Positions 18,631 to 30,673 are shown, counted from the first letter of the stretch. The stretch: 54,265 nucleotides of DNA from Methanococcoides sp. (GCA_021108185.1 JAIORJ010000112.1:1-54265); one strand, 5' to 3'. The notes: a model not told the origin generated them from the letters alone. Numbers and translations are program-made.

Positions 18631-18918
18631 TTAGATCCCTGCAAGTATATCGGATTCGCCTGCATCCATGATCGCCATGGTAGCAATGGTAAATGGCTTA
18701 CCACATGCAGGACCGAGATCGACACCGGTACCAGCATAATCTAAAATAGGTACGCTGGTTGCCTCGATCTGTTCTCTTATTTTTGCAGGGCAGTTGGATG
18801 CAAGAACTACCATCTTTGCTTCGTTTTTAACTGCTGCCTCAATAGTGCGGTTCGCGCCCATGATGACAGTACCTGTCCTGATAACTTTGATAAGTGCTTT
18901 ATCAATATTAATATCCAT
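18631..18918 (-). CDS. rpl30e: Ribosomal protein L30e
   Basis: 95 residues of the L7Ae/L30e fold that binds kink-turn RNA. Family features are [29 protein letters not shown] and the C-terminal [13 protein letters not shown]. It sits between rpoA2 and nusA, exactly as in other euryarchaea. Confidence 0.95.
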   Translation of the reverse strand: MDINIDKALIKVIRTGTVIMGANRTIEAAVKNEAKMVVLASNCPAKIREQIEATSVPILDYAGTGVDLGPACGKPFTIATMAIMDAGESDILAGI

Positions 18919-19006
18919 TTTACATCAACCCATCTATATTGTCAATTTGAGATTTGTATTCTAATATCTGAATCCTTATATCTACTTTCTGGTTGCAACC
19001 TAATAC

Positions 19007-20167
19007 TCAAAGGTCTTTGAGAGGATTTCTTGCAATCAAGTGAACATCACCAGTACCGAGCTTGATCGGCTGACCGACAATGATGTTCTCAGTAACACCA
19101 TTAAGCTCATCGATATCACCGCGCATACCGGCATCAAGCAAGTGATTAACAGTAACCTCGAACGCTGCACGGGCAAACACACTGGCCTTCTCACCGGAAA
19201 TACCGTGACGACCGATCTGCTTTACCTCTCCATCACAGGTCATGATGTCCGACACAAGCATGAGGTGGCGGATATCCACAGTAAGACCCTGCTCACGCAG
19301 AGTGTCACTGGCTTCCTTAATGATGGCAAAACGAGCAGCTTCGACCCCGAACACTTCATAGATCTCACCAATATTGTTAGTAGAGGTCCTTGAAAGGTCT
19401 ATACCTTCGACATCGAGAATTTCCTTAAGCATTGAGCCTTCAGTATAAAGAGTGTATTCTTCACCATCTTTTCTGATAACTACCCTCTTGATACCCTCAA
19501 TACCTTTCAAAGTGATACCATGAATGTTCTTGGCAAGCTGGAGCAGATCCCTGTATAAAGGTTCCTTTGGGATCACAATGATCTGATTTGCAACCTCATC
19601 GGAGATCTTTACCTTTACACCAAGACCAGCTTCAAGCTTTTCAGCAATGGCCTCAACGCCAATGCCCCTCTGCAAAAGCATCTTCTCATTAAGATCGAGG
19701 ATAAGGTTCATGTTAGCAAGATCGGTCGTAACGTCCGCCAGATGCTCGATATGAGTAGCTTCGATCTCCCATGCGACCTTCCTTGCGAATTCCCTGTCTG
19801 CAGCATGCTCTTTGACAAGAGCAACGGTCATCATAGGAGTACTTGGAGTCTTCCTTGCATCCACGATCTCGATAAGACGTGGCAAACCCAACGTAACGTT
19901 GATCTCAGCCACACCAGCGTAGTGGAAAGTACGCATGGTCATCTGAGTACCAGGTTCACCAATGGACTGTGCAGAGACCACACCAACCGCTTCACAGGGC
20001 TCAACACATGCATACTCATAGTCTGCCATGACACGTTCGATGATTACTTCCATTTCTTTTTTCGTGACACCGACATCCACTACATCCTTTCTTAACGTAG
20101 CAAGTGTCGTCTTTGGGAGCGGAAGACCGCTTATCATAGAATCGATAGTAGCTTCACTGATGGACAT
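19007..20167 (-). CDS. rpoA2: DNA-directed RNA polymerase subunit A''
   Basis: C-terminal part of the largest polymerase subunit, encoded separately in archaea. It has 386 residues. The N-terminal region carries the trigger-loop segment [18 protein letters not shown] with the EPCEAVG bridge before it. The C-terminal jaw has [19 protein letters not shown]. The ATG follows GGAGGTGG at good spacing. It overlaps the end of rpoA1 by 1 base. Confidence 0.98.
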   Translation of the reverse strand: MSISEATIDSMISGLPLPKTTLATLRKDVVDVGVTKKEMEVIIERVMADYEYACVEPCEAVGVVSAQSIGEPGTQMTMRTFHYAGVAEINVTLGLPRLIEIVDARKTPSTPMMTVALVKEHAADREFARKVAWEIEATHIEHLADVTTDLANMNLILDLNEKMLLQRGIGVEAIAEKLEAGLGVKVKISDEVANQIIVIPKEPLYRDLLQLAKNIHGITLKGIEGIKRVVIRKDGEEYTLYTEGSMLKEILDVEGIDLSRTSTNNIGEIYEVFGVEAARFAIIKEASDTLREQGLTVDIRHLMLVSDIMTCDGEVKQIGRHGISGEKASVFARAAFEVTVNHLLDAGMRGDIDELNGVTENIIVGQPIKLGTGDVHLIARNPLKDL

Positions 20168-22818
20168 TATACCACCTCCTTACCTGTAACAGACCTGACA
20201 ACACGGTGTATTGCCTCTGGCTTACTGTAATCACTCTTTGTGGAGTCGATACCATCTTCACCGTACTTGAATTGTACAATGACGCCTCTCGTCTCGCGCA
20301 CAGAACCATCATACTGCACCTCAAGGTCCTGCAGCGCATTCACAAGACGCCTCTGAAGGTAACCTGACTGAGAAGTACGGACCGCAGTATCCACAAGACC
20401 TTCACGACCACCAATTGCGTGGAAGAAATACTCAGTAGGATTCAATCCACTCTTGTAACTTGCCTTCACGAAACCGTGAGCATCTGCACCAAGGTCACCC
20501 TTATCGAAGTGAGGGAGGGTCCTATCTGCATATCCTCTCCTTATACGCTCACCACGAACCGCCTGCTGGCCTACACAAGCCGCCATCTGGGTCAAGTTCA
20601 AAATAGAACCACGAGCACCAGACCTTGCCATTATAACCGCAGAGTTTTCAAGACCAAGACTCTGGTCAGCCATTCCACCAGTATCATCTCTTGCCTTACC
20701 CAGAGTCTGCATGATCCTCATTTCAATGGTCTCAGCAAGGGTCCTGCCCGGCAAAGCTTCAAGTTCCTTGTTCTCATAGGCCTGAACAAGTTCAGAGACC
20801 TCGTTTTCAGCGTCCTGTAGCCTTATAGCAATGCCTTCCTTGGCCTCTAACGGAATATCCTCATCACTGATACCAAAGCTCAGACCGGTGTGCATCACAC
20901 CTCTGATAGCAAGCCTTGTGAAATCGTCTACGAACTGTGCACCTGCAGTGGTACCGAATTCTTTAACGACCTTATCAAGAACACGTCCTTTGAACGCACC
21001 AATTGCCTGCTCATCGATAGTACCTTTGATAAGTTCACCATCTTCGATGACAACATAAGCATCGTACTCACAGTCCCCTTTCTTACAGGTATCACACTTG
21101 AAACATACCTGCGCAGGGAACTCCACATAAAGTCCCTTAGGAAGGATCTGACTGAAGATCTGCTTTCCGTCCCAATAAGGCTCACCATCTTCAAGATGAC
21201 CCCTAGGCTCTGGAAGCTCACGCAATTCAGACTTACGGAGAAGTTCCAGTGCATCGTTCTTACTAATGAAATTTTGAGTCCTTGTCAAAAGGAACAGACC
21301 GGAAATGTGATCGTGTATACCACCGATGATAGGACCACCGAAACGCGGGGAAAGGATGTTTTCCTGAACCTGCATAAGGATACTGGCCTCTGCACGTGAC
21401 TCTTCTGTCTGAAGAACGTGCATGTTCATCTCATCACCGTCAAAATCAGCATTGTATGGCGGACATACAGCAGGATTGAGCTTGAATGTCTTATTAGGGA
21501 GTACCTTTATGCGATGAGCCATGATACTCATCTTGTGCAGTGAAGGTTGCCTGTTGAACAGCACGATATCCCCATCCTGCAGCTGCCTTTCAATGGTCCA
21601 TCCAGGCTCGAGCTTCTCAAGAAGTTCTTCTTTGTTGATATCGGTGACCTTGATACGACGTTCATCATCACGGATAACATAATTCGCACCCGGATGAACT
21701 TCGCGTCCACGGCGGACATATTCCCGCATAAGGTCAAGGTTCTTTGAAATGACCCTTACAGGAATTGTCATATGTTGTGCAATAGAAATGGGAACACCGA
21801 CTTCATTGATACTAAGGTTGGGATCAGGAGATACCACAGTACGTGCAGAGAAGTTCACACGCTTACCTGACAGACTTCCTCTGAAACGTCCTTCCTTACC
21901 CTTAAGACGCTGGGTCAAGGTCTTCAGCGGCCTTCCTGACCTGTGTCTGGCAGGAGGTACACCTGAAACCTCATTATCGAAATAAGTTGTAAGGTGATAT
22001 TGCAAAAGCTCCCAAAGGTCCTCAATGATAAGCTGAGGAGCACCAGCATCTCTATTTTCCTGGAAACGCTGGTTGATACGAATGATATCCACAAGCTTGT
22101 GGGTCAGATCATCCTCACTGCGCTGACCGGATTCAAGCGTGATGGATGGCCTCACAGTGACCGGAGGTACCGGAAGAACTGTAAGGATCATCCATTCAGG
22201 ACGGGCAGTATCAGGGTTCATCCCCATTACACGGATATCATCGTCTGAGATGTTCTCGAACCTGTCCCTTATCTCGGTAGGGGTCAGCTTATGACCATTC
22301 TCAATGTACTCACTTGGCTTCTCGAACTTTATATCGAGCTGCTCCTCATTACAGTAAGGGCAGGTTTTTGACTTCCTTGCTTCCTTGAAGACATTATTGA
22401 TAACATCATCAGGAAGGTGACCCATATCCTTTTGCCTGGACAGCTGTTCAAGGAAGTCCCTCTTCTTGCCTTCCTCAAGCAGAAGGGAACTGCACTTGCA
22501 ACAGACCGAACGTAAGATCTTACGAAGGATCTTATTGAAACCAACGTGGATAACAGGTGCCACAAGTTCGATATGCCCGAAGTGACCAGGGCATTCACCA
22601 GCACGGCTTCCACAGGATTTACATTTAAGTCCAGGATCGATCACACCAAGACGCAGGTCCATAAGACCCATGTCTATCGGATAACCGTCATCATCATAGG
22701 TATCCGCAGTTATGATCGATGTAACGCTCATTTTACGTACTTCGCGCGGAGAGATCAAACCGAATTTGATCGCACCGATCCTCTTTGGTATTGAAGGTAC
22801 CATATTGTCCATCTGCAT
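20167..22818 (-). CDS. rpoA1: DNA-directed RNA polymerase subunit A'
   Basis: N-terminal part of the largest subunit, about 883 residues. The catalytic magnesium site is [13 protein letters not shown]-terminal zinc ligands are [18 protein letters not shown] second zinc site is CPYCNEEQ. The clamp coil region is normal. The ATG at 22818 ([15 protein letters not shown]) is 4 bases past the rpoB1 stop and follows a GGTGTGAT ribosome site; a GTG 9 bases earlier is also in frame. Confidence 0.98.
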   Translation of the reverse strand: MQMDNMVPSIPKRIGAIKFGLISPREVRKMSVTSIITADTYDDDGYPIDMGLMDLRLGVIDPGLKCKSCGSRAGECPGHFGHIELVAPVIHVGFNKILRKILRSVCCKCSSLLLEEGKKRDFLEQLSRQKDMGHLPDDVINNVFKEARKSKTCPYCNEEQLDIKFEKPSEYIENGHKLTPTEIRDRFENISDDDIRVMGMNPDTARPEWMILTVLPVPPVTVRPSITLESGQRSEDDLTHKLVDIIRINQRFQENRDAGAPQLIIEDLWELLQYHLTTYFDNEVSGVPPARHRSGRPLKTLTQRLKGKEGRFRGSLSGKRVNFSARTVVSPDPNLSINEVGVPISIAQHMTIPVRVISKNLDLMREYVRRGREVHPGANYVIRDDERRIKVTDINKEELLEKLEPGWTIERQLQDGDIVLFNRQPSLHKMSIMAHRIKVLPNKTFKLNPAVCPPYNADFDGDEMNMHVLQTEESRAEASILMQVQENILSPRFGGPIIGGIHDHISGLFLLTRTQNFISKNDALELLRKSELRELPEPRGHLEDGEPYWDGKQIFSQILPKGLYVEFPAQVCFKCDTCKKGDCEYDAYVVIEDGELIKGTIDEQAIGAFKGRVLDKVVKEFGTTAGAQFVDDFTRLAIRGVMHTGLSFGISDEDIPLEAKEGIAIRLQDAENEVSELVQAYENKELEALPGRTLAETIEMRIMQTLGKARDDTGGMADQSLGLENSAVIMARSGARGSILNLTQMAACVGQQAVRGERIRRGYADRTLPHFDKGDLGADAHGFVKASYKSGLNPTEYFFHAIGGREGLVDTAVRTSQSGYLQRRLVNALQDLEVQYDGSVRETRGVIVQFKYGEDGIDSTKSDYSKPEAIHRVVRSVTGKEVV

Positions 22819-22823
22819 TATTA

Positions 22824-24638
22824 TCACACCGCATCATCAAGTCTAAGTCTTGGAGCAACCCCAAGGGATTTGATCTCATCAAGAAGCAACTTGAACGCAT
22901 AGCTCATTTCCACCGGGTGAATATCCGTTTCAGCACCACAGTTCGTACAGTATCTGATATTACGTGTCCTGTCAAAGGTTGCCACCATACCACAGTGCCC
23001 ACATACGAGTTCTACGACCTTATCAGACTCATCGAGAAGCCTTTCCTTCAAGGTCATCGCAGCACCGTGTCCGATCAGTACATCTCTTTCCATTTCACCA
23101 AACCTAAGACCTCCTTCACGGGCACGTCCCTCAGTTGGCTGACGGGTCAGTACCTGCACAGGACCTCTGGACCTTGCATGGATCTTTGATGCGACCATGT
23201 GGTGAAGCTTCTGATAAAGGATAACACCAACGAAAACATCCGCCTGGATCTTCTTACCGGTAACACCATCACAGAATACCTCTTTGCCTGTGTGGGAAAA
23301 ACCATTTTTCTGAAGCCCTGCACGGATACCATCCTCCTTATCGCCGGAGAATGCAGTACCCCACTTACGCTGACCTTCAAGAGAACCAAGTTTCCCACCG
23401 ATCATTTCCAGAACGTGAGCAACGGTCATACGTGAAGGGATAGCATGAGGATTAATAACAAGATCAGGAACCATACCAAGCTCCGTAAATGGCATATCAT
23501 GATATGGAACGATCAAACCGATAACTCCCTTCTGACCGTGTCTTGATGCGAACTTGTCACCGATCTCAGGAATCCTCTCATCCCTTATCTTCACCTTTGC
23601 AAGCCTTGTACCATTGATAGACTCAGTAAGAATAACAGTATCAACGATACCTTTCTCGTTAGAGCGCATCGTGATCGCACTTTCCCTGCGCTGTTCAATG
23701 GCTATACCAAAGTCAGACTGCTCTTCAAGGAACCTTGGAGGACTTGTCTTACCGATAAGCACATCATTTGGACCTACAACGGTCTCAGGGTTCACAAGAC
23801 CATCAATATCGAGGTTTGCATATGCTTCTGCACTACGGGCACCCCTGAACTCAGAATCCGGTATCTCGAACTTGTCTTCCTGGCCACCAGGATAGCGGCG
23901 TTCTTCACCTTCAAAGGTTCTCAGGAAGTGGCTTCTTCCAAGACCCCTCTCAATGGAACCCTTGTTGAAGACCAGTGCATCCTCAATATTATGCCCTTCA
24001 TAGGACATAACAGCTACAACGAAGTTCTGTCCAGCCGGACGTTCATCGAAATGGATAGAATCACAGGTCTGAGTACGAGTCATTGCCTTCTGCGGATAGT
24101 GAAGTACATGTGCACGTGTATCTGGCCTGAGTTTCAGGTTGGATGAAGAAACACCGATACACTGCTTGATCATAGCTGCACCCATGGTGTTCCTCGGAGA
24201 AGCATTGTGCTCCGGATATGGGACCATACCAGTACAGATACCAAGCATCAAGGAGGGGTCTATCTCAAGATGGGTGTGGTTAGGAGTAAGGTCCTTTTCA
24301 TAAAGACCAATGAATATATTCTCTTCCTCTTCAGCATCCAGATATTCAACAAAGCCCATAGCCAAAACATCACGGAACGATATCTCGCCATCCCGGAGCT
24401 TTTCGATATGTTCTTCAGTGATCAGCGGAACACCATCTTTAACAACGAGAGCAGGCCTTCTTGCGCGACCCATATCAGAGCTTAAGATTACTTCGTGAAT
24501 ATCCTCGTAAAGAGTTACATTCAACTGATCAGGCAACATACCGCTGCGGCGCTGCCCCCTTATACTCTCGACAAGCTCTACCGGATCATCGTGAGTTCCG
24601 ATAAATTCCCCATCGAGGAAGACTTTTGTTTCAGTCAT
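22824..24638 (-). CDS. rpoB1: DNA-directed RNA polymerase subunit B'
   Basis: C-terminal part of the second-largest subunit, 604 residues. Key segments are [13 protein letters not shown] (active-site lysines), [14 protein letters not shown] and the zinc site CGHCG...CTNCG near the C-terminus. The split of B into B'' and B' is the usual state in methanogens. GGAGGTG precedes the ATG, which overlaps the rpoB2 end by 4 bases. Confidence 0.98.
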   Translation of the reverse strand: MTETKVFLDGEFIGTHDDPVELVESIRGQRRSGMLPDQLNVTLYEDIHEVILSSDMGRARRPALVVKDGVPLITEEHIEKLRDGEISFRDVLAMGFVEYLDAEEEENIFIGLYEKDLTPNHTHLEIDPSLMLGICTGMVPYPEHNASPRNTMGAAMIKQCIGVSSSNLKLRPDTRAHVLHYPQKAMTRTQTCDSIHFDERPAGQNFVVAVMSYEGHNIEDALVFNKGSIERGLGRSHFLRTFEGEERRYPGGQEDKFEIPDSEFRGARSAEAYANLDIDGLVNPETVVGPNDVLIGKTSPPRFLEEQSDFGIAIEQRRESAITMRSNEKGIVDTVILTESINGTRLAKVKIRDERIPEIGDKFASRHGQKGVIGLIVPYHDMPFTELGMVPDLVINPHAIPSRMTVAHVLEMIGGKLGSLEGQRKWGTAFSGDKEDGIRAGLQKNGFSHTGKEVFCDGVTGKKIQADVFVGVILYQKLHHMVASKIHARSRGPVQVLTRQPTEGRAREGGLRFGEMERDVLIGHGAAMTLKERLLDESDKVVELVCGHCGMVATFDRTRNIRYCTNCGAETDIHPVEMSYAFKLLLDEIKSLGVAPRLRLDDAV

Positions 24639-26320
24639 TCTTGCACCTCCGCCTCATCGCCGCCCACAGGATCGGCATTTTCATCCATGAACTCATGATA
24701 GTCAACATCTCCAGGTACAGCCACTGCTTTGGTTTCGACCTTTACAGCAGGTTCATCGCCCTCATCATGAGGAGTCAATTCCAGATCGTCCTCATAATCC
24801 ACATCAGCAGCCAATTCCAATATGATTTCCGGGACATAGATTTCCACAGGAGTTACACCAAGTCCGTAAATGACATTCTTAACAACTTCCTTATCCTCTA
24901 TACCAGTAGAAAGCTCGACCATCTGGGCAAAGTTCTTCACCAGACCACAATTTGGACCTTCCGGAGTCTCTGAAGGACAAAGGCGTCCCCATTGTGTGGG
25001 ATGCAGATCACGAGCCTCAAAGTGAGGTTGTGCCCTTGAAAGTGGAGAAATGACACGTCTTAAGTGAGAAAGAGTTGAGATGTAATCCGTGCGGTCAAGC
25101 AATTGAGATACACCACTCCTTCCGCCTACCCAGTTACCTGTGGCAAGAGGGTGCTGAAGACGGTCGGTAAGAACATCCGCACGCACAAGTGTCGCTACAT
25201 TCAATTCCCTGTTCCTCATGTTAGCCCGTTCAAGCTGGTATTTTACATCACGTGCAAGACGATTGAAAGCTACCCTGAAAAGATCTTCCATCAGGTCACC
25301 GGTCAACTTAAGCCTCTTATTGGAGTAGTGATCCTTGTCATCATCTGAGCGCCTTTTAAGAGCAAGTTCGAAGCATGATTCCGCCATCCTACCAAGGAAA
25401 TGTGCCTTTGGGATCCTGTCCTTAGGATCGTTGCCAAGGTGTGGAAGAAGATAACGGTCGATAACATAGTTCGCACGCTTCATCTGGTATTCCCTTGCCT
25501 GTCCGGAAGCCACACGGCCACCGATCTTCTCAATAGCATCTTCTATTGTGAAGACCTCTGCCTCTTCGAGGTTCTCGAACATGAACTTCATGATCTCAGG
25601 ATCTGTCGAAACGATCTTTGCGACATCTTCATCGGTCTCAACACCCAGAGCGCGCATCAATGTAATGAAGTTGATACGACCGGAGATAGATGGGAATGAG
25701 ATCTCCAAAAGGGATTTCCTGCCTCTTTCCACGACTACAAGTGCCCTGTAACCTCTCCTCTGAGAGAACACCTTTGAAACTTCGATGGAGTCACCATACC
25801 GCTCACCGAGCTCAGTAAGGATCTTGTTAGGGGCAAGGTCCTCAAGTGTCATCACAACACGTTCAGTACCATTTACAATAAAATATCCCCCAGGATCAAG
25901 CGGATCCTCACCATGTTGGATCATTTCGGCATCGCTTATGCCAACAAGGTTACAGATCTCCGATTTGATCATTACAGGAAGCTGGCCGACCTTTGCCTCC
26001 CTTGGCTCTCCTTCCTCACCATTCTGTACAACAGACATTTCCAGGAAAAGAGGAGCCGAATAAGAAAGGTTACGCAACCTTGCCTCGTTTGGATACAATT
26101 TCTCAATTGCACCATCTGCTTCTTTTACTACTGGATGTTCCACCCTTATCTTACCAAGTTTGACATAGATATCCTCGAGATCGGTCTCAATTATACCTTG
26201 TTCATTAATGATCTTCTGAAGACCATGTTTGACAAACTTGTCATAAGAGTCAATGTGATGCTGCACAATCTTGTCCTTTGTGAAATAGGCTTCTGATAAT
26301 ACGCTCGTGTCTAACGCGAT
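24635..26320 (-). CDS. rpoB2: DNA-directed RNA polymerase subunit B''
   Basis: N-terminal part of the second-largest subunit, 543 residues from the first canonical start (GTG at 26266). It contains the lobe and protrusion domains, with [14 protein letters not shown], and the end matching fork-loop segment [20 protein letters not shown]. The reading frame continues upstream of 26266 with [17 protein letters not shown], which resembles the N-termini of archaeal B'' proteins. No ATG, GTG or TTG exists in frame before the TAA near 26340. A GAGGG ribosome-like site lies 7 bases before an ATC at 26320 that would give M-A-L-D-T. I extend the gene to that codon as a proposal; the safe canonical start is 26266. 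Confidence 0.93.
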   Translation of the reverse strand: MALDTSVLSEAYFTKDKIVQHHIDSYDKFVKHGLQKIINEQGIIETDLEDIYVKLGKIRVEHPVVKEADGAIEKLYPNEARLRNLSYSAPLFLEMSVVQNGEEGEPREAKVGQLPVMIKSEICNLVGISDAEMIQHGEDPLDPGGYFIVNGTERVVMTLEDLAPNKILTELGERYGDSIEVSKVFSQRRGYRALVVVERGRKSLLEISFPSISGRINFITLMRALGVETDEDVAKIVSTDPEIMKFMFENLEEAEVFTIEDAIEKIGGRVASGQAREYQMKRANYVIDRYLLPHLGNDPKDRIPKAHFLGRMAESCFELALKRRSDDDKDHYSNKRLKLTGDLMEDLFRVAFNRLARDVKYQLERANMRNRELNVATLVRADVLTDRLQHPLATGNWVGGRSGVSQLLDRTDYISTLSHLRRVISPLSRAQPHFEARDLHPTQWGRLCPSETPEGPNCGLVKNFAQMVELSTGIEDKEVVKNVIYGLGVTPVEIYVPEIILELAADVDYEDDLELTPHDEGDEPAVKVETKAVAVPGDVDYHEFMDENADPVGGDEAEVQE

Positions 26321-26506
26321 GATAGCACCCTCTTTTAGTTAATGGATTCTAGAATAGAAATATTAGTGGAATTAACGGTCACTGCGACCATATAGGCGGT
26401 CACAGTATCAACTCGGCCGAATGCACTCTCGAAACAATGCATTAAAAAGCAACCAAAATAAGTGGATAAAGAATAAACAAGATATTTCAAATATTAAAAC
26501 CTCGTT

Positions 26507-26743
26507 TCACTCTATTACATATCTGTAATACAGTGCTTCACCTGCAGTCTGGCTTTTGCGAATAACCTTCACAACATTGCCAGGCTCCGCACCAAGCTCT
26601 AGTGCGATAGGATCTGTTACTTTTATCTTTGGTAACTGTTCCCTTTCAACATTATAATGTGTCAGGACAGTTTTCAGATCATCCTCATCCATAATTTCAT
26701 GATGGGGGATTAATTCGTGGTCAAGCAGGCTGAACTTACTCAA
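26507..26743 (-). CDS. rpoH: DNA-directed RNA polymerase subunit H
   Basis: 78 residues, the normal length for archaeal RpoH (Rpb5 C-terminal domain homologue). The start is SKFSLLDHELIPHHEIM and the end GEALYYRYVIE, both family-typical. The start codon is TTG at 26743, chosen because GGAGGAG lies 6 bases upstream; a longer ATG reading from 26782 runs through the ribosome site and is rejected. The tRNA-Lys gene ends only 50 bases upstream. Confidence 0.93.
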   Translation of the reverse strand: MSKFSLLDHELIPHHEIMDEDDLKTVLTHYNVEREQLPKIKVTDPIALELGAEPGNVVKVIRKSQTAGEALYYRYVIE

Positions 26744-26792
26744 ATTTACTCCTCCTAAAAAATATGCAAGCAATATATCCATGAATTGCTGG

Positions 26793-26866
<74 letters not shown>

Positions 26867-26930
26867 ACGGCGACTACTGCACCGGCACCATAAATGCCGC
26901 CTCATACAGCGAGGTAAATAGGGAACACTA

Positions 26931-26940
26931 CTATATAAGC
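26931..26940 (-). promoter_or_regulatory. TATA box for tRNA-Lys (and possibly rpoH)
   Basis: GCTTATATAG on the minus strand lies about 65 bases upstream of the mature tRNA 5' end, which would give a short 5' extension to be trimmed. Confidence 0.5.
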
Positions 26941-27419
26941 ATACCGGGTACACATTGTGCACATTTTTGGAGTGAACGTGTTCAATCCACACGTACAAAA
27001 TACATATTGAAATATAAATGAAAGAGGTATGAAATTGTCAATACATATTTATAGGATTATTTTCACTTTTTACAAAGTTAACCCTTTTTCACATGGAATT
27101 ATTGAATATTCTGCCCTTATCAATATCAAGCGCATTTTTCAGACCGCTAACGCACTAACCAGATCTTTGCAAAGTACTATTCAGCCTGAATAACAACTTA
27201 CAGAAAAGTTGCACCAATAATTGCAAAGAGAGTTAGCATATTGCATTTTCGGGATTTCCATTATATGCCTCTCATTATATAAGCTTTGACCCCGAAAATC
27301 ACCAACCAATGACTTGAATGCATGAAAAAAGAAGATATATACACTGAAATTTTAAATTTTGAACATACAGATCAAAACGATAAAAAGAAAAAACAGTTAA
27401 AAAAATAATTACAGGACAA
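26941..27419. other. 480-base intergenic region with one inverted repeat
   Basis: No ORF with a plausible start is visible. ATTTTCGGG (27245-27253) is exactly inverted as CCCGAAAAT (27291-27299) around a 37-base interior that contains TTATATAAGC. The part next to 27420 is T-rich on the minus strand (TTATTTTTTTAACTGTTTTT) and is the likely terminator of ahcY. Confidence 0.5.
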
Positions 27420-28655
27420 TTATGTCCCGCACTCCCATCCTTCCATATATTCGGTCTGATGAGGTTCAAGTTTATCAATATCAATGCCCATTGATTTCAA
27501 TTTCAGTTCAGCAACATACATATCAAGATCATGCGGTACAGGATGTACACCATTCTCAAGTTTGGTCTCAGCAATATATTTGACACATAGTGCCTGATTT
27601 GCAAAGCTCATATCCATAACCTCTGCCGGATGACCATCACCTGCTGCAAGATTTACAAGTCTGCCATCTGCAAGAACATTAATTCTCTTACCCGCAACAT
27701 TGTACTCCTTGATATTCTTCCTGACCGTCCTTACAGAACTGGCCATGGCAGTCAGCTCTTCAAGATTGATCTCCACATTGAAGTGACCTGAATTTGCAAG
27801 AATTGCACCATCTTTCATTACCTCAAAGTGCTTCTTTGAAAGGATATCGACATTACCCGTAGTTGTGACGAATATATCACCATACTTTGCAGCCTCGGCC
27901 ATGGACATGACCCGGTGACCATCCATACGAGCCTCGAGTGCACGAATAGGGTCGATCTCTGTCACAATGACATCCGCACCAAGTCCTGAAGCACGCAATG
28001 CAGCACCCTTACCACACCAGCCATATCCGCCGATAACAACGGACTTTCCAGCAATCAAAAGATTAGTGGTCCTCATGATACCATCCCACGATGACTGACC
28101 TGTACCATACCGATTATCGAAAAGGTATTTTGTCATTGCATCGTTTACCGCAACAACAGGCATCTTCAATGCACCATCCTTCTCCATTGCCTTGAGCCTG
28201 TGAATACCGGTAGTGGTCTCCTCACAGCCACCAAGGATCCCAGGGAGCAGATCTGTGCGCTCAGTATGAAGCTTGAAGATAAGGTCTGCACCATCATCGA
28301 TCGTGATATCAGGCTTCATATCAAGCACTTTATCGATAGCCTCATAATATTCATCACTGCAGCAATCATACTTTGCATAGCAATTGATGTTATCACGCGT
28401 ATTAAGAGCTGCTGAAACATCATCCTGTGTGCTCAACGGATTGCAACCTGTAATGGCCACTTCGGCACCACCGAGAGCAAGTGCCTCCACAAGAGCGGCG
28501 GTCTTTGCTTCAACATGCAACGCCATTGCGATCTTATGCCCTTTCAAAGGCTGTTCACGTTCGAAGTTCTCCCGAATGATAGAAAGAACAGGCATGTGAC
28601 TGCGCACCCACCCGATCTTCATATCACCGGATTCTATCAAATCTTTATCACTCAT
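27420..28655 (-). CDS. ahcY: Adenosylhomocysteinase-family protein
   Basis: 411 residues. The family splits S-adenosylhomocysteine to adenosine and homocysteine and uses bound NAD. The NAD-binding loop is GYGWCGKGAALRASGLGADV. Substrate-site segments include HVEAKTAALVEAL, DNRYGTGQSSWDGI and NSGHFNVEI. In methanogens it works with S-adenosylhomocysteine deaminase to recycle the methyl-transfer by-product, and the next gene upstream (dadD-like) encodes such a deaminase, so S-inosylhomocysteine may be its real substrate. The ATG follows a GGAG ribosome site. Confidence 0.95.
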   Translation of the reverse strand: MSDKDLIESGDMKIGWVRSHMPVLSIIRENFEREQPLKGHKIAMALHVEAKTAALVEALALGGAEVAITGCNPLSTQDDVSAALNTRDNINCYAKYDCCSDEYYEAIDKVLDMKPDITIDDGADLIFKLHTERTDLLPGILGGCEETTTGIHRLKAMEKDGALKMPVVAVNDAMTKYLFDNRYGTGQSSWDGIMRTTNLLIAGKSVVIGGYGWCGKGAALRASGLGADVIVTEIDPIRALEARMDGHRVMSMAEAAKYGDIFVTTTGNVDILSKKHFEVMKDGAILANSGHFNVEINLEELTAMASSVRTVRKNIKEYNVAGKRINVLADGRLVNLAAGDGHPAEVMDMSFANQALCVKYIAETKLENGVHPVPHDLDMYVAELKLKSMGIDIDKLEPHQTEYMEGWECGT

Positions 28656-28706
28656 ATTTATATCTCCAGTATAAATTCAAATATTGTATAACAAAACGAA
28701 CCCGCA

Positions 28707-30011
28707 TCAATTCTTGGCATCGACCCTTGACACCAGATCGGAAGCCGCCTCTTTAGCATCATCGATGATCTTCTGCTCGTCCATGCAAAGCACCTTATGA
28801 TCATCCATAAGAACCTTACCATTAACAATAGAAGTCCTCACGTCACTCCCACCTGCCGAATATACCAATTGTGAAGGTACATCGAACAACGGAGTCAGGT
28901 GTGATCGGTTCATGTCAACAATTATAACATCTGCATTATAACCTTTCCCCAACATCCCACTCTTAATATCAAGTGCCTTTGCCCCACTGACAGTGGCCAT
29001 CTCAAGTACTTTCCTCGCAGGAAGTGCAGTTGGGTCCATTGTATCCACCTTTTGCAACAATGTGGCAGTTTTCATCTCATCGAACATATCGAGATTATTA
29101 TTGGAAGCACAACCATCAGTACCAAGACAGACATTTGCCCCCCTATCAAGTAACTTTGTCACCGGTGCGACACCTGATGCCAGCTTCATATTGCTCACCG
29201 GATTATGCGAGATATTGACATTATTGTTGGCCAGGATGTCCATGTCCCCATCAGAGAGCCAGACACAATGTGCTGCAAGAACATCAGGTCCAAAGAAATC
29301 GATACTATCCAGCATATTAACAGAACACATGCCATACTGTCCCTTCATCTGGTTAAGTTCAGCCTCGGTCTCAAGCACATGAATATGTATCTTAGCATTG
29401 TCTGCAACAGCCTGTTCTTTTACTTTAATAAGGAATTCCTTTGAACAGGTATTGGGTGCATGTGGACCATACATTGCAGAGATCCTTCCGTCCGCCTCCC
29501 CATTCCACTCGTTCACAAACCCTTTACCTTTCTTAAGTTCGTTCTTCCCCTTCTCAGCATCCCCCAGTTCGATCATGCCGTAGGAAAGAGCAGCCCTTAG
29601 GCCTGAAGACTCCACGACCTTACCGACCTCTTCCATGAAGAAGTACATATCCGCAAAGGCCACGGTTCCGCTTTTGATCATTTCCAGACATGCAAGGTTC
29701 GTACCCGCGACCACGTCTGACGCAGTAAGCTCAGCTTCTGCCGGCCATATATGGTCCTGAAGCCATGACGCAAGCGGAAGATCGTCTGCATAACCCCTGA
29801 AAAGCGTCATGCCTGCATGGGTATGTGTATTAACGAAACCCGGCATAACGACGCCGCCACGTGCATCGATAACAGTATCTGCTGTCGCTTCAGTTGACTC
29901 GGCAACCTCGACTATACTGCCATCATCTATAACCACAACCCCGTTTTTAAGGTCCCCTAACTCAGGGTCCATTGTCAGAACATTACCGTTCTTAATTATA
30001 ATATCTGCCAT
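28707..30011 (-). CDS. dadD: 5'-deoxyadenosine / S-adenosylhomocysteine deaminase (amidohydrolase)
   Basis: 434 residues, cytosolic amidohydrolase. The metal site has GFVNTHTHAGM (HxH), HIHVLETE, AHCVWL and GTDGCASNNN. Members deaminate 5'-deoxyadenosine, S-adenosylhomocysteine and methylthioadenosine; in methanogens the homologue is called DadD. Position directly upstream of ahcY fits a joint salvage of SAM-derived nucleosides. The start at 30011 (MADIIIKNGN) is chosen because the earlier in-frame ATG at 30062 lies inside the end of the HD gene. Confidence 0.9.
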   Translation of the reverse strand: MADIIIKNGNVLTMDPELGDLKNGVVVIDDGSIVEVAESTEATADTVIDARGGVVMPGFVNTHTHAGMTLFRGYADDLPLASWLQDHIWPAEAELTASDVVAGTNLACLEMIKSGTVAFADMYFFMEEVGKVVESSGLRAALSYGMIELGDAEKGKNELKKGKGFVNEWNGEADGRISAMYGPHAPNTCSKEFLIKVKEQAVADNAKIHIHVLETEAELNQMKGQYGMCSVNMLDSIDFFGPDVLAAHCVWLSDGDMDILANNNVNISHNPVSNMKLASGVAPVTKLLDRGANVCLGTDGCASNNNLDMFDEMKTATLLQKVDTMDPTALPARKVLEMATVSGAKALDIKSGMLGKGYNADVIIVDMNRSHLTPLFDVPSQLVYSAGGSDVRTSIVNGKVLMDDHKVLCMDEQKIIDDAKEAASDLVSRVDAKN

Positions 30012-30027
30012 ATGATCACTATACCTG

Positions 30028-30666
30028 TTACTTGTTCGATGTTTCAACCTCAAGTGCATCAAGGTATTGATGCATTATCCTGAGCCTGTCCGCTGCAATC
30101 CTCTTTGCAGTCGTAGTGTTTAAGCCACCCATTATTTTAAAAGGTTTCATTTCCATATATTCAGCAAAGCCATCCAGAGGATCTGCCGCATAAGCATTAC
30201 GTGATGAACTTTTCTCTATCCCGCTGGAATGTTTCAAGCTACGCAGAGCACCCATTGACATTACCGCCCTGAATATCCCGATAGCCCCAAGAGCATCGAT
30301 ACGATCGGCATCCTGCAATATCTGCCCTTCGAGCGATCCTGCCTTGTGTCCCCGACTGAACCGGTGCGTACGGATGCAGGAAACGACATGATCGATAACC
30401 GAAGACTCAACACCTTCCTTCATGAGAAGATCATACGCGATCTCAGCACTATGGACAGCATGGTCACCACCTTCACGGTGCTCTTTCACCACACCCACAT
30501 CATGAAGCAAAGCTGCAAGACGTATAATTTGAAGATCACCACCTTCCTCGCTCTGTATAAGCACACAGGTGGATTCCACACGTTCAATGTGAGACATCTC
30601 ATGAGAACTTGGCTCATCGGCAAGCACATCTGCAACGAACTGACGTGTTCTTTCAATAATGACCAT
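30028..30666 (-). CDS. HD-domain metal-dependent phosphohydrolase
   Basis: 212 residues. HD motifs in order are HEMSHIERV (first His), ALLHDVGVV (HD), and QDADRIDALGAIG, the arrangement of YedJ/YpgQ-like hydrolases that act on nucleotides. Substrate unknown. The gene ends 17 bases before dadD and starts 8 bases after the next gene, so it belongs to the same minus-strand run. Its placement beside nucleoside salvage suggests, but does not show, a nucleotide substrate. Confidence 0.85.
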   Translation of the reverse strand: MVIIERTRQFVADVLADEPSSHEMSHIERVESTCVLIQSEEGGDLQIIRLAALLHDVGVVKEHREGGDHAVHSAEIAYDLLMKEGVESSVIDHVVSCIRTHRFSRGHKAGSLEGQILQDADRIDALGAIGIFRAVMSMGALRSLKHSSGIEKSSSRNAYAADPLDGFAEYMEMKPFKIMGGLNTTTAKRIAADRLRIMHQYLDALEVETSNK

Positions 30667-30673
30667 ACAAACC

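Noticed and set aside
22328-22613. Antisense ORFs inside rpoA1, rpoB and EF-2
   Set aside because: These are shadows of highly conserved genes on the minus strand, without ribosome sites or protein-like composition.
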